A stretch of 42,788 nucleotides of DNA from an uncultured Collinsella sp. (GCA_900549085.1 URMO01000009.1:1-42788), one strand, 5' to 3'; numbered from the stretch's first letter, positions 8,484 through 17,577 are shown. Notes: generated by a model not told the origin, from the sequence alone. Made by a program: numbers and translations.

Positions 8484-9938
8484 CTACTTCTCCTCCATCT
8501 TGCGGGCGCGCTCACGCACGTCCTCAATCGTGGAGGCATAGCGGAATGCCTGCTCGGGCAGGTCATCGGCCTTGCCGTCGACAATCTCGGCGAAGGAGCG
8601 GACGGTATCCTCGACGCGGACGTAGACACCGGGGTTGCCGGTGAACTTCTCAGCGACGTGGAAGGACTGGGAGAGGAACTGCTGGATCTTACGGGCACGG
8701 TTGACCGTAAGGCGCTGCTCCTCGGACAGCTCGTCCATACCCAGAATGGCGATGATGTCCTGAAGGTCGGAGTACTCCTGCAGGAGCTCCTGGACCTTGA
8801 CGGCAACACGGTAGTGCTCCTCGCCGACGATCGAGGGATCGAGGGCGTCAGAAGAAGACGCGAGCGGGTCGATGGCCGGGAACAGGCCGAGCGACGAAAT
8901 GCTACGCGAAAGGACCGTGGTGGCGTCGAGGTGGGTGAACGTCGTGGCAGGCGCCGGGTCGGTCAGGTCGTCTGCAGGGACGTAGACGGCCTGGACGGAG
9001 GTAATGGAGCCCGTCTTGGTCGAGGTAATGCGCTCCTGGAGGTCGCCCATCTCGGTAGCCAGCGTGGGCTGGTAGCCAACGGCGGACGGCATACGACCCA
9101 GAAGTGCGGAAACCTCGGAACCGGCCTGGGAGAAGCGGAAGATGTTATCGATGAACAGCAGAACGTCCTGGCCGCGATCGCGGAAGTACTCAGCGGTGGT
9201 AAGGCCAGCCAGACCGATGCGCAGACGCGCTCCAGGCGGCTCGTTCATCTGGCCATAGACCAAGCAGGTCTTGTCGATAACGCCCGACTCGCTCATCTCG
9301 AGATAAAGGTCGGTACCCTCACGGGTACGCTCGCCGACGCCGGTGAACACTGAAGTGCCGCCATGCTCCTGGGCGAGGTTGTTGATGAGCTCCTGAATCA
9401 GAACGGTCTTGCCGACGCCGGCGCCACCGAACAGACCCGTTTTGCCACCACGGATGTAGGGCTCGAGCAGGTCGACGGCCTTAATGCCGGTCTCGAAGAT
9501 CTCGGTCTTGGTGGTGAGCTCGTCGAAACGGGGCGCTGCATGGTGGATGGGGTAGAACTCCTCCACCTCGGGCATGGGCTTGCCATCGACGGGCTTGCCC
9601 ATAACGTTCCAAATACGGCCGAGCGTCTTGGGGCCAACGGGCATCTTCATGGGCTCACCGGTATCGGTGGCGATGAGGCCGCGCTGCAGGCCGTCGGTCG
9701 AGGACATGGCGACCGTGCGGACGACGCTGCCCGGAAGCTGGCTCTCGACCTCTAGGATCGTGCTCAGATGACCGATCGGGGTCTCGGCCTCGACCGTGAG
9801 CGCGTTGTAGATCGGGGGCACCGCACCGTCAAACTTGACGTCAACGACAGGGCCGATGATACGCACGATGCGACCATCACCGGCAGTCGTCTTCTTGGTG
9901 GCTTCCTCGACCGCAAGCTTTACGGTGTTATTAGCCAT
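8484..9938 (-). CDS. atpD: ATP synthase F1 subunit beta
   Basis: The catalytic subunit of F1. Walker A GGAGVGKT is at residues 171-178, followed by the catalytic GERTREG stretch and LLFIDNIFRFSQAGSEVSALLGRMPSAVGYQ (Walker B and DELSEED-region context; here the DELSEEQ variant, MDELSEEQRL). At 484 residues it is slightly longer than average because of about 15 extra N-terminal residues. Start and atpG stop overlap by one base (TAATG), and GGAGG lies seven bases upstream, indicating translational coupling. Confidence 0.98.
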   Translation of the reverse strand: MANNTVKLAVEEATKKTTAGDGRIVRIIGPVVDVKFDGAVPPIYNALTVEAETPIGHLSTILEVESQLPGSVVRTVAMSSTDGLQRGLIATDTGEPMKMPVGPKTLGRIWNVMGKPVDGKPMPEVEEFYPIHHAAPRFDELTTKTEIFETGIKAVDLLEPYIRGGKTGLFGGAGVGKTVLIQELINNLAQEHGGTSVFTGVGERTREGTDLYLEMSESGVIDKTCLVYGQMNEPPGARLRIGLAGLTTAEYFRDRGQDVLLFIDNIFRFSQAGSEVSALLGRMPSAVGYQPTLATEMGDLQERITSTKTGSITSVQAVYVPADDLTDPAPATTFTHLDATTVLSRSISSLGLFPAIDPLASSSDALDPSIVGEEHYRVAVKVQELLQEYSDLQDIIAILGMDELSEEQRLTVNRARKIQQFLSQSFHVAEKFTGNPGVYVRVEDTVRSFAEIVDGKADDLPEQAFRYASTIEDVRERARKMEEK

Positions 9939-10846
9939 TACTGTTCCTCCAATGCTGAGGCTCCACCGACGATCTCGTTAATCTCGGTCGTGATCGAAGC
10001 CTGACGCACGCGACTATACGTGCGGGTAAGGGTCGAGATGATCGCGGTGGCGTTTTCCGTCGCGGAGTGCATGGCCTTGCGGCGTGCACCCTGCTCGGCG
10101 GCCGCCGAATCGATCAGGGCCTGGTAGATGACCGTCAGGATATACGACGGTACAAGCTTGCCGAGAACATGCTCGGGAGAGGGCACGAACTCGAACGTGG
10201 ACGAGATGCGCTTAGGGGCGTCGGTCTCGTTCTTACGCGGACCGTGGGCCATAGCGATCATCTCGGGGTCGAGCGGCAACAGATGCTCGACGCGAAGCTC
10301 CTGATCCACGCGGTTCTTAGCGTGGTGGTAGACAAGCTCGACACGGTCAAGCTCACCGGCACGATACGCATCGCAGATATGAGAGGAGATCATGCGGGCC
10401 TGATTGAAATCGGGCTCAGAGGAGTTGCCCTCAAAGTGCATGACGACGTTTGCACGGTCACGGAAATACGTGGCCGGCTTACGCCCGCACGCGATGATCT
10501 CGCACTCGATGCCGTCGTTCGCCCAAGAAGCGGCGAGCTTTTCGGCCGTGCGCTCCACCGTCGTATTGAAACCGCCGGCAAGGCCGCGGTCCGAGGCAAT
10601 AACGACAATCAGGCCATGCTTGACGCTCTCATGCTTCTGCAGCATGGGATCGGTGCCCGAACAGGAGGCGTCGCCGGCGACCGTCAACATGACGTCGGTC
10701 AGCGCCTCCTTATAGGGCTCGGCCTGCTTGGAGCGATCGAGAGCACGACGGATCTTGGCCGTAGAGACCATCTCCATCGTGCGCGTGATCTGCTTGGTCG
10801 TGGTAACCGAGGAGATTCGCTTCTTAATGTCGCGAAGGTTGGCCAT
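9938..10846 (-). CDS. atpG: ATP synthase F1 subunit gamma
   Basis: The rotating central shaft. The N-terminal helix MANLRDIKKRISSVTTTKQITRTMEMVSTAKI and the C-terminal helix (AMHSATENATAIISTLTRTYSRVRQASITTEINEIVGGA) are the coiled-coil signatures of the family. The 302-residue length is usual. It follows atpA by five bases and shares its stop with the atpD start (TAATG). Confidence 0.97.
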   Translation of the reverse strand: MANLRDIKKRISSVTTTKQITRTMEMVSTAKIRRALDRSKQAEPYKEALTDVMLTVAGDASCSGTDPMLQKHESVKHGLIVVIASDRGLAGGFNTTVERTAEKLAASWANDGIECEIIACGRKPATYFRDRANVVMHFEGNSSEPDFNQARMISSHICDAYRAGELDRVELVYHHAKNRVDQELRVEHLLPLDPEMIAMAHGPRKNETDAPKRISSTFEFVPSPEHVLGKLVPSYILTVIYQALIDSAAAEQGARRKAMHSATENATAIISTLTRTYSRVRQASITTEINEIVGGASALEEQ

Positions 10847-10851
10847 GGGGC

Positions 10852-12450
10852 TTAGTTCTCCTCTGATCCAGAAACATCCGAATGGTGCTTGGCCATGAAC
10901 TGCTGCTTGAAGTCGCCGATGACGCGCAAGAGCTCAGCCTTGGTGTCATCATCGATCTTCTTGGCGCGAACCTTGTCGAGCAGCGAGCCAAAGCCATTGT
11001 CCATGTACTCGATGAGCTCGGCACGGAAAGGCAGCACGTCGGCGATCTCCAGGTCATCCAGGAAGCCCTCGTTGCCAGCGAACAGCGTAACGATCTGCTC
11101 GGAAACCTCGAACGGCTTGTAGCGCGGCTGCTTAAGGAGCTCGGTCATGCGAGCGCCGTGGGTAAGCTGCTTTTGCGTGGCCTCGTCGAGGTCGGAGCCG
11201 AACTGCGTAAAGCCGGCGAGCTCCTGGTACGAAGCAAGGTCCAGACGGAGGTTGCCGGCGACCTGCTTCATAGCCTTGGTCTGTGCGTCACCACCGACGC
11301 GGGACACGGAGATGCCCACGTCGACTGCCGGGCGCTGGCCCTGGAAGAAGAGCTCGGACTGCAGGTAGATCTGACCATCGGTAATGGAAATGACGTTGGT
11401 CGGAATGTAGGCCGAGACGTCGCCGTCCTGGGTCTCGATGATCGGCAGGGCCGTCATGGAGCCGTAACCGTTCTTCTTGGACATCTTGACTGCACGCTCG
11501 AGCAGACGAGAGTGCAGGTAGAAGATGTCGCCAGGATAGGCCTCGCGTCCGGGCGGACGATGCAGCGTCAACGACATCTGACGGTATGCCACAGCCTGCT
11601 TGGACAGGTCGTCGTAGATGACGAGCACGTGGCCGCCGGGATTGGTCTCGCTGGCGGGCTTGCCGTCCTCGCCGTTGTACATGAAGAACTCGCCGATAGC
11701 GGCACCGGCCATAGGCGCGATGTACTGCATAGGGGCGGAATCGGCAGCGGTGGCCGAAACGATGATGGTGTAGTCGAGCGCACCGTGCTGAGCGAGGGTC
11801 TCGCGGATGTTGGCAACCGTGGAGGCCTTCTGGCCGATGGCGACATAGATGCAGACCATGCCCTTGCCGCGCTGATTGAGGATAGCGTCGATGGCAATGG
11901 CGGTCTTACCGGTCTTGCGGTCGCCGATGATGAGCTCACGCTGACCACGGCCGATAGGCACCATGGAGTCGATGGCCAACAGGCCGGTCTGAACCGGCTC
12001 GCACACCGGGGTACGGTCGATGACGCCGGGGGCCTTGAACTCGATGGGGCGACGGTGCGTGGCGACGATGTCGCCCAGGCCGTCGATGGGCTGGCCGAGC
12101 GGATTGACGACGCGGCCGAGCATGGCGCGGCTCACGGGGATATCCATAATGCGGCCAGTGGTGCGGCACTCGTCGCCTTCCTTGATGGAGTCGACGGCAC
12201 CGAACAGAACGGCGCCGACCTCGTCACGGTCAAGGTTCTGGGCAAGGCCGAAGACGGTCTCGCCGGTATCGGAGCTCTTGAACTCCAGAAGCTCGCCTGC
12301 CATGGCGCTCTTGAGGCCGGAGACGCGCGCGATGCCGTCGCCTACCTCGTCGACCGTTGAAACCTCATGCGTATCGACCGTCGCGGAGAGGCTCGTGAGC
12401 TGCTCCTGCAGTTTCTTGGCGATATCCTGGGCATTGAGGGTTTCGGACAT
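10852..12450 (-). CDS. atpA: ATP synthase F1 subunit alpha
   Basis: The non-catalytic nucleotide-binding subunit. Walker A GDRKTGKTAI is at residues 176-185; the N-terminal membrane-facing part and the conserved VGISVSRVGGDAQTKAMKQVAG segment are present. At 532 residues it is a little longer than the usual 500-515, with extra residues at the C-terminus (KQQFMAKHHSDVSGSEEN). Its start overlaps the atpH stop by one base (TAATG). Confidence 0.98.
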   Translation of the reverse strand: MSETLNAQDIAKKLQEQLTSLSATVDTHEVSTVDEVGDGIARVSGLKSAMAGELLEFKSSDTGETVFGLAQNLDRDEVGAVLFGAVDSIKEGDECRTTGRIMDIPVSRAMLGRVVNPLGQPIDGLGDIVATHRRPIEFKAPGVIDRTPVCEPVQTGLLAIDSMVPIGRGQRELIIGDRKTGKTAIAIDAILNQRGKGMVCIYVAIGQKASTVANIRETLAQHGALDYTIIVSATAADSAPMQYIAPMAGAAIGEFFMYNGEDGKPASETNPGGHVLVIYDDLSKQAVAYRQMSLTLHRPPGREAYPGDIFYLHSRLLERAVKMSKKNGYGSMTALPIIETQDGDVSAYIPTNVISITDGQIYLQSELFFQGQRPAVDVGISVSRVGGDAQTKAMKQVAGNLRLDLASYQELAGFTQFGSDLDEATQKQLTHGARMTELLKQPRYKPFEVSEQIVTLFAGNEGFLDDLEIADVLPFRAELIEYMDNGFGSLLDKVRAKKIDDDTKAELLRVIGDFKQQFMAKHHSDVSGSEEN

Positions 12451-12926
12451 TAGGCTTCACCTCCGTACGAATTAGCAGAGTTTGCGAGGGTCTCCTGCGC
12501 GATGCGCAGCTGCGTCTTGACGGAAATGTCACGACGCTCGCCGCGGGCCTCGAGCACCAGGCCGCCCACGATAGACGGGTCGACCTGCTCGATAAGGAAT
12601 ACCTTGCGGCCGAAGTCCTGCTCGCATTTCTTAGTGATGGTTTGACGCAGCTCGTCGTCGAGCGGGATCGCCGTGGTGACGGTCACGCCCACTACATCCT
12701 CGTCTTCCTCGGCAACATACTTAAAGGCAGCTGCCACCTTGGGAAGAAGGTCGAGCTGGTCGCGCTTGGACATGGTGTCGAGCACGGCGATGATCTCGGG
12801 GCTGGCAGAAGCCAGACGCTCGATCATCTCGAGGTCCTCGAACACATGGTTCTCGGCCTTGGCGGCTTCCAAAAGGGAGCGCGCGTAGGTCTCGAGCACC
12901 TTGTCCTGATAGCGGCTAGTCGGCAT
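12450..12926 (-). CDS. atpH: ATP synthase F1 subunit delta
   Basis: A peripheral-stalk subunit joining b to alpha. Residues 1-105 form the helical N-terminal domain and the C-terminal part (DPSIVGGLVLEARGERRDISVKTQLRIAQETLA) carries the family signature GG(x)n-D-S. At 158 residues it is slightly shorter than the usual 170-180. Its start lies within the last codons of atpF (11-base overlap), so translation is coupled. Confidence 0.94.
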   Translation of the reverse strand: MPTSRYQDKVLETYARSLLEAAKAENHVFEDLEMIERLASASPEIIAVLDTMSKRDQLDLLPKVAAAFKYVAEEDEDVVGVTVTTAIPLDDELRQTITKKCEQDFGRKVFLIEQVDPSIVGGLVLEARGERRDISVKTQLRIAQETLANSANSYGGEA

Positions 12927-13518
12927 TCAGGCTACCTGCTTCCTGGATGTAGCGCTCGATGAGCTTCTTCTGCTCGGACTCGTCCTCGAGTGCCTCGCCC
13001 ACGATCTTGGTGGCGACGGCAACGGACAGGTCGGCGATGGAGCTCGCGGCACCGGCGTAGATGGACTTGCGCTCGTCCTCGACGGTCGTGTGGGCCTTGG
13101 CGATGATCTCCTCGGCCTCCTTGTGAGCAGCCTCGATGATACGGGCGCGCTCGGACTCGGCGTCCTTACGGGCCTCGAGAACGATGTCGGCAGCCTGACG
13201 ACGGGCGTCGGTGACGATCGAGTCGGACTCAGCGCGCTTGGCGATAGCCTCCTGCTTGGTCTTCTCGGCCTCATCGAGGCTCTCCTCGATCTTCTTGCCG
13301 CGCTCCTCCATGGTTTTCATGATGCCCGGCAGGGCGACCTTTGCCAGCACGATCCAGATGATCAGGAAGGCGATAAGCGCCGGGATGAACTCCGCCATCT
13401 TAGGGATGAGGATGTCCGCACCGGCAGCGCCGTCCTCGGCGAACGCGGAAACCGGCATAAGCAGCGCGGCCGCGGACGCGGAGAGTGCGATCGCGCTCTT
13501 CTGGGATGAAAGATTCAT
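12916..13518 (-). CDS. atpF: ATP synthase Fo subunit b, with a signal-peptide-like N-terminus
   Basis: The membrane-anchored arm of the peripheral stalk. Residues 42-64 are the expected membrane helix (AEFIPALIAFLIIWIVLAKV) followed by a long charged coiled coil to the C-terminus. In addition, residues 1-27 look like a cleavable signal peptide: a Lys at position 7, a small/hydrophobic core and SAFA just before an acidic stretch. If cleaved after Ala27, the mature N-terminus would face outside, which is the normal topology of b. The start ATG is eight bases after GGAG, so the extra segment is unlikely to be a start-site error. Confidence 0.95.
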   Translation of the reverse strand: MNLSSQKSAIALSASAAALLMPVSAFAEDGAAGADILIPKMAEFIPALIAFLIIWIVLAKVALPGIMKTMEERGKKIEESLDEAEKTKQEAIAKRAESDSIVTDARRQAADIVLEARKDAESERARIIEAAHKEAEEIIAKAHTTVEDERKSIYAGAASSIADLSVAVATKIVGEALEDESEQKKLIERYIQEAGSLNAD

Positions 13519-13533
13519 ACTTGACGCTCCGTG

Positions 13534-13728
13534 CTATTTAACGATCAGCGCGACAACGAAGCCGATCAGAGCCAGAGCCTCGCCGAAGGCGGAGCCCATG
13601 ATGAAGACGGTGAACACGCGGCCCTGGACCTCAGGCTGACGGGCCATAGCACCCGTAGCACCCAGAGCAGACAGGCCGATAGCAAGACCAGCGCCGATAA
13701 CACCGAGACCGTAACCGATAACTCCCAC
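13534..13728 (-). CDS. atpE: ATP synthase Fo subunit c
   Basis: The 64-residue proteolipid of the rotor ring: two membrane helices around the polar loop ARQPEVQGR. Helix 1 has the Gly-rich packing motif (GYGLGVIGAGLAIGLSALGA) and helix 2 the ion-binding Glu50 (GSAFGEALAL). The Gln and Ser/Thr that coordinate sodium in Na+-type rings are replaced by Ile and Leu, so proton coupling is inferred. The start is GTG with a strong AAAGGAGG four bases upstream. Confidence 0.96.
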   Translation of the reverse strand: MGVIGYGLGVIGAGLAIGLSALGATGAMARQPEVQGRVFTVFIMGSAFGEALALIGFVVALIVK

Positions 13729-13852
13729 GATTCCTCCTTTGTCGTGCGTGTCTTATTTCACGCAGGATAACCTTTTTATAACTGCCGGGCTCCATGGGTA
13801 CGGGCACCGGCGGTTTAACGAATTGCCTTACCTTTAAGGCGCGAACGGAAGA

Positions 13853-14656
13853 TTACTCCTCCTCCGCGACCTCCTCTGCCTCGGAGACATACACGGCGGT
13901 AAGGACCGTGAAGACGTAAGCCTGGATGGCGCCGACCACAAGCTCGATCGCATAGATCAGGATGAGGATGGCAAGCCAGGCCAGCGAAGGCAGGGCGCCG
14001 ACGGCGTGGGCCGCGGAAGCCTGCTGAAGCAGCGGCTGCATGAACATGCTCGCCATGATGGCGAACGAGCCCATGACCACGTGTCCTGCGAACATGTTGC
14101 AGAACAGACGGACGGCAAGCGTGATAAGGCGCAGGAAGGTCGAGAAAAGCTCGACGACCCACACAAGCACGTTCATCGGGAAGCTCACGCCCTGCGGGGC
14201 GAGGCTCTTGATGTAGCCGATCACGCCGTGAGCCTTGCATCCGTAGTAGATGAAGTACACGAAGGCGAAAATGGCGAGCGCGGCGGTGGAGCCGATTGCG
14301 CCGGTGCCGGGCTTCATTCCCGGGATCAGGCCGATCATGTTATTGATCAGGATGAACAGGAAAAGCGAGCACAGGAACGGGAAGTGCTTCTTCCAGTTCT
14401 CACCTACGACGCCCTTGCCGATATCGTTCTCGACGTACTCGATGATGTACTCGAAACCGTTGACGAAGAAGCCCTTGGGAACCAGGGTCTGCTTCTTCTT
14501 GAACACGGCCAGGACGATCAGGAGCACGATCGTGGAGACGATCAGCCAAAACGAGTACTGCGTGATGCCGCAGCTCAGATCGCCCACGACAGGGGTGGAG
14601 CTGAACTCGCTGACCAGATGATTAATCTCATCAGGCAGCTTTTCAAAAATTTCCAC
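13853..14656 (-). CDS. atpB: ATP synthase Fo subunit a
   Basis: The stator channel subunit. At 267 residues it shows five to six membrane helices, and the essential Arg183 lies in ITLAVRLFCNMFAGH. The C-terminal helix AIELVVGAIQAYVFTVLTAVYVSEA is typical, and the protein ends in an acidic EEVAEEE tail. It follows the small membrane protein by three bases. The 124-bp gap to atpE holds no gene and is the usual translation-enhancing spacer before subunit c. Confidence 0.97.
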   Translation of the reverse strand: MEIFEKLPDEINHLVSEFSSTPVVGDLSCGITQYSFWLIVSTIVLLIVLAVFKKKQTLVPKGFFVNGFEYIIEYVENDIGKGVVGENWKKHFPFLCSLFLFILINNMIGLIPGMKPGTGAIGSTAALAIFAFVYFIYYGCKAHGVIGYIKSLAPQGVSFPMNVLVWVVELFSTFLRLITLAVRLFCNMFAGHVVMGSFAIMASMFMQPLLQQASAAHAVGALPSLAWLAILILIYAIELVVGAIQAYVFTVLTAVYVSEAEEVAEEE

Positions 14657-14659
14657 GAC

Positions 14660-14971
14660 TTACCTTTCGACCTCATGAGGATCTCGCAGCGCCTTGGCGA
14701 CGCGAACCGTGCAGGCGGCCATAAAGGCCACGAAGCCGACCGCCTCGCCCAGGAGGAACATGCGAAATGCCTCTCCGAACAACGCAAACACAACCAAGGT
14801 AAAGACGAGTAGGGCGACTGCCGAGACCGCCAGACTCACCATGCCCTTGAGCATGTCCGCATTCTGCTTATCGTCAAGAACCGGCTTGAGCGTAAAGACA
14901 AAGGGAAGGAAGGCAATTGCGCCCGCGATGGCGCCTGCAACGATAGCGAGCAGATCGGCTATCTGAAACAC
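14660..14971 (-). CDS. Small membrane protein at the head of the ATP synthase operon (AtpI-like position)
   Basis: A 103-residue protein with three predicted membrane helices (about residues 4-26, 42-64 and 70-92) and a short charged tail. I do not see a clear sequence match to AtpI, but it occupies the AtpI place, first in the operon and three bases before atpB, so a role in c-ring assembly or ion homeostasis is a positional guess. The start is a GTG six bases after GAGG. A TTG at 15046 would add 25 residues, but it lies only a few bases from the putative -10 box, so it is unlikely. Confidence 0.7.
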   Translation of the reverse strand: MFQIADLLAIVAGAIAGAIAFLPFVFTLKPVLDDKQNADMLKGMVSLAVSAVALLVFTLVVFALFGEAFRMFLLGEAVGFVAFMAACTVRVAKALRDPHEVER

Positions 14972-15032
14972 TGGCGTCCTCACTTTCCTTTTTAACGCCT
15001 CACAGAACAGTTCCCGCCAAACATTGGTGACT

Positions 15033-15060
15033 ATTGTACGAGCCAATCGCTAAAGTACAA
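15033..15060 (-). promoter_or_regulatory. Probable promoter of the ATP synthase operon
   Basis: On the minus strand TTGTAC and TACAAT are separated by 16 bases, about 60 bases upstream of the first gene. The -10 matches consensus at five of six positions, the -35 at three. A short hairpin (AACCGT/ACGGTT) ends just upstream. Confidence 0.5.
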
Positions 15061-15110
15061 CCGTAAAACAAACGGTTAATACGCACCTGTACGTTTTCTT
15101 AAGGCCTTCT

Positions 15111-15248
15111 TTATGCCGCAGGTACGGTAATACGTTTTTTCGAACCCCTCAGCGCAAAACGTCCGTTAACAGGAGTGCGCGTGGACGTCTTTTGCTCGCC
15201 CGCGCGCACCATTTCTTCGTATTTGTGACCGTAGCCGACAAGGCCCAA
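15111..15248 (-). CDS. Possible 45-residue basic protein directly after upp, in the same frame
   Basis: After the upp TAG stop the same frame stays open for 46 more sense codons and ends in TAA. From the first TTG it reads 45 residues, rich in Lys/Arg, with GYGHKYEEMVRAGEQKTS and RFALRGSKKRITVPAA. No good ribosome-binding site precedes the TTG or the internal ATG at residue 13, so it could be a small gene coupled to upp, a read-through extension, or chance. Upp itself ends normally (GDRIYGTL), so this is not a missing part of it. I recognise no family. Confidence 0.35.
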   Translation of the reverse strand: MGLVGYGHKYEEMVRAGEQKTSTRTPVNGRFALRGSKKRITVPAA

Positions 15249-15251
15249 CGA

Positions 15252-15899
15252 CTAGAGCGTACCGTAGATGCGGTCGCCGGCGTCGCCAAGGCCGGGAACG
15301 ATGTAGGCGGCCTCGTTGAGATGGTCGTCGATGGCGCACGTATAAATATGTACGTCGGGGTCCTTTTCGGTCAGTGACTTGAGGCCCTCGGGCGCGGCGA
15401 CGATGCACAGCATACGGATATCCTTGACACCGCGCTCGCGCAGGTAGCTGATGGCCATCTCGGCCGAACCGCCCGTGGCGAGCATGGGGTCGACGACCAG
15501 GCAGATGCGCTGGTCGATATCCTTGGGCATCTTGCAGTAATACTCATGCGGCTCGTGGGTAACCTCGTCGCGCTCCATACCGATGTGGCCCACGCGAGCG
15601 GAGGGTACCAAGTCGAGGATGCCATCGACCATGCCAAGGCCCGCACGCAGAATGGGAACGATGGCGAGCTTCTTGCCGGCAAGCTGCTTAAACGTGGCAG
15701 TGGTGATGGGGGTCTCGACCTCGACGTCTTCCATGGGCAGGTCGCGCATGGCCTCGTAGCCGTCAAAAAGCGCGAGCTCGCGCACGAGCTGGCGGAACTG
15801 GTTGGTGCTGGTGCTCTTGTCGCGCAGGATCGACAGCTTGTGCTGGACGAGCGGGTGATCGACAAGGGTCACACGGGACGTATCGTAGGTGACGGTCAT
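15252..15899 (-). CDS. upp: Uracil phosphoribosyltransferase
   Basis: Pyrimidine salvage: uracil plus PRPP gives UMP. The 215-residue protein carries the PRPP-binding loop VVDPMLATGGSA (residues 135-146), the uracil-binding C-terminus YIVPGLGDAGDRIYGTL, and RAGLGM. The ATG start has GGGG about ten bases upstream; earlier in-frame residues (MSARPSSGRNERGNQP) do not belong to the family. It lies 123 bases after glpK on the same strand. No PyrR-type attenuator is seen in that gap. Confidence 0.96.
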   Translation of the reverse strand: MTVTYDTSRVTLVDHPLVQHKLSILRDKSTSTNQFRQLVRELALFDGYEAMRDLPMEDVEVETPITTATFKQLAGKKLAIVPILRAGLGMVDGILDLVPSARVGHIGMERDEVTHEPHEYYCKMPKDIDQRICLVVDPMLATGGSAEMAISYLRERGVKDIRMLCIVAAPEGLKSLTEKDPDVHIYTCAIDDHLNEAAYIVPGLGDAGDRIYGTL

Positions 15900-16022
15900 G
15901 GGTTGATTGCCCCTTTCGTTGCGGCCGGAAGATGGCCTTGCTGACAAGGCGCATGGCGATGTTGTTGCCGCGCGCCGTGCATAAGTTTAACGGTTTGTTG
16001 TATCGAGCAGCTCGTCGCAGCC

Positions 16023-17564
16023 CTACTGTACGGTGCCGAGCGAGCGTTTGACGGCATCATGCCAACCAGCGAGGTTTCTCTCACGGCGCTCGGCGGACAT
16101 GTGAGGATGGAAGACTTTGACGATCTGAGCGTTTTGCTCCAGCTCCTCCAAATCCTCCCAATAGCCGACAGCAAGGCCCGCCAAGTACGCGGCGCCAATC
16201 GCCGTGGTCTCCACCGTCTCGCACTGCAGCACGGGGATATCCAGCAGATCAGCCTGGAATTGCATGATGAACTCGTTGCGCGAGGCACCGCCATCGACGG
16301 ACAGGCGCTCAATCGAAAGTCCCACGTCCTGCTCCATGGCGCGTAGCACGTCATAACTCTGGTAGGCCATGGACTCGCAGGCCGCACGCACAATGGTCGC
16401 GCGACTCGAGGCGCCGGTCAGGCCGCACACGATACCGCGAGCATGCGGGTCCCACCAGGGAGCGCCCAGGCCTGCGAAGGCGGGGACGAAGTAGCAGCCC
16501 TCGTTGTCGCTGATCGAAGTGGCGAGTTGCGCGGACTCGCTCACGCTCGAGATGATGCCCATGTTGTTGCGCAGCCAATTCATGGTTGAGCCGGCGGCAA
16601 AGATAGAGCCCTCGAGCGCATAGCTGATCTTGCCGTCCGCGGCGATACCGATCGTGGAGACCAGACCGTTCTTGGATTCGACGATCTCGTCGCCGGTGTT
16701 CATGAGCATAAAGCAACCCGTGCCATAGGTGTTTTTGGTCTGGCCGGGATGGAAGCAGCAGTGGCCGAACAGCGACGCCTGCTGGTCGCCCGCCACGCCC
16801 ATGATGGGTGGCATGTTGGTCATGATGTCGCTCGCGACGCGGCCGTAGTCGCCCGAGCTCCAACGAACCTCGGGCATCATGGAACGTGGAACGTCAAAGA
16901 GCGCCAGCAGATCGTCGTCCCAATCGAGCGTATGGATATTAAAGAGCGCGGTGCGGCTGGCATTGGTGTAGTCGGTGGCAAAGACCTGACCGCCGGTGAG
17001 GTTGTAGATGAGCCAGGTGTCGATGGTGCCGAACATGAGGTCGCCCGCCACCGCGCTCTCACGCGCACCGTCAACGTTGTCGAGGATCCACTGCACCTTG
17101 GAAGCCGAGAAATACGGATCGAGTGTGAGTCCCGTGCGGGAGCGCACCAGTTCTTCTGCGCCCTGCTCGACCAGCTCGTCGATCAGAGGTGCGGTGCGAC
17201 GGCATTGCCACACGATGGCGTTATAGATGGGTTGGCCGCTTATGCGGTCCCACACCACCGTGGTCTCGCGCTGGTTGGAGATACCGATGGCGGCAATGCG
17301 GTCAGAATGGATGCCGCTCTTAAACTGGACCTCCATCATCACGCCGATCTGGCTGGCAAGCACCTCCGTGGGATCCTGCTCCACCCAGCCGGGGCGCGGG
17401 AAGCTGGTTTTGACGCTACGGCGCGCCTGGGCGACGATGCAGCCGTACTCGTCGACGATGGTCGCGAGTACCGAGGTAGTGCCGCAGTCGAGCGCCATGA
17501 TGTAGGAACCGCCAAAGCTAAACGAGGCGTCTTCCATACCCAGGCTACCTAGATTCAACGACAT
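16023..17564 (-). CDS. glpK: Glycerol kinase
   Basis: It phosphorylates glycerol to glycerol 3-phosphate with ATP. The FGGY-family signatures are present: the N-terminal phosphate loop ALDCGTTSVLATIVDEYG, glycerol contacts in GWVEQDP and QRETTVVWD, VAGDQQASLFG, and the C-terminal SVDGGASRNEFIMQFQADLL. At 513 residues it is slightly longer than usual, owing to about 18 residues before the first beta-strand (MSLNLGSLGMEDASFSFG). The ATG has AAAGGTG six bases upstream. It starts 13 bases after sua5. No glpF or glpD is nearby. Confidence 0.96.
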   Translation of the reverse strand: MSLNLGSLGMEDASFSFGGSYIMALDCGTTSVLATIVDEYGCIVAQARRSVKTSFPRPGWVEQDPTEVLASQIGVMMEVQFKSGIHSDRIAAIGISNQRETTVVWDRISGQPIYNAIVWQCRRTAPLIDELVEQGAEELVRSRTGLTLDPYFSASKVQWILDNVDGARESAVAGDLMFGTIDTWLIYNLTGGQVFATDYTNASRTALFNIHTLDWDDDLLALFDVPRSMMPEVRWSSGDYGRVASDIMTNMPPIMGVAGDQQASLFGHCCFHPGQTKNTYGTGCFMLMNTGDEIVESKNGLVSTIGIAADGKISYALEGSIFAAGSTMNWLRNNMGIISSVSESAQLATSISDNEGCYFVPAFAGLGAPWWDPHARGIVCGLTGASSRATIVRAACESMAYQSYDVLRAMEQDVGLSIERLSVDGGASRNEFIMQFQADLLDIPVLQCETVETTAIGAAYLAGLAVGYWEDLEELEQNAQIVKVFHPHMSAERRERNLAGWHDAVKRSLGTVQ

Positions 17565-17577
17565 CGCTTACACCTTT

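Noticed and set aside
10882..12360. A 492-codon plus-strand frame antisense to atpA
   Set aside because: atpA is unambiguous and the antisense product is a composition artefact.
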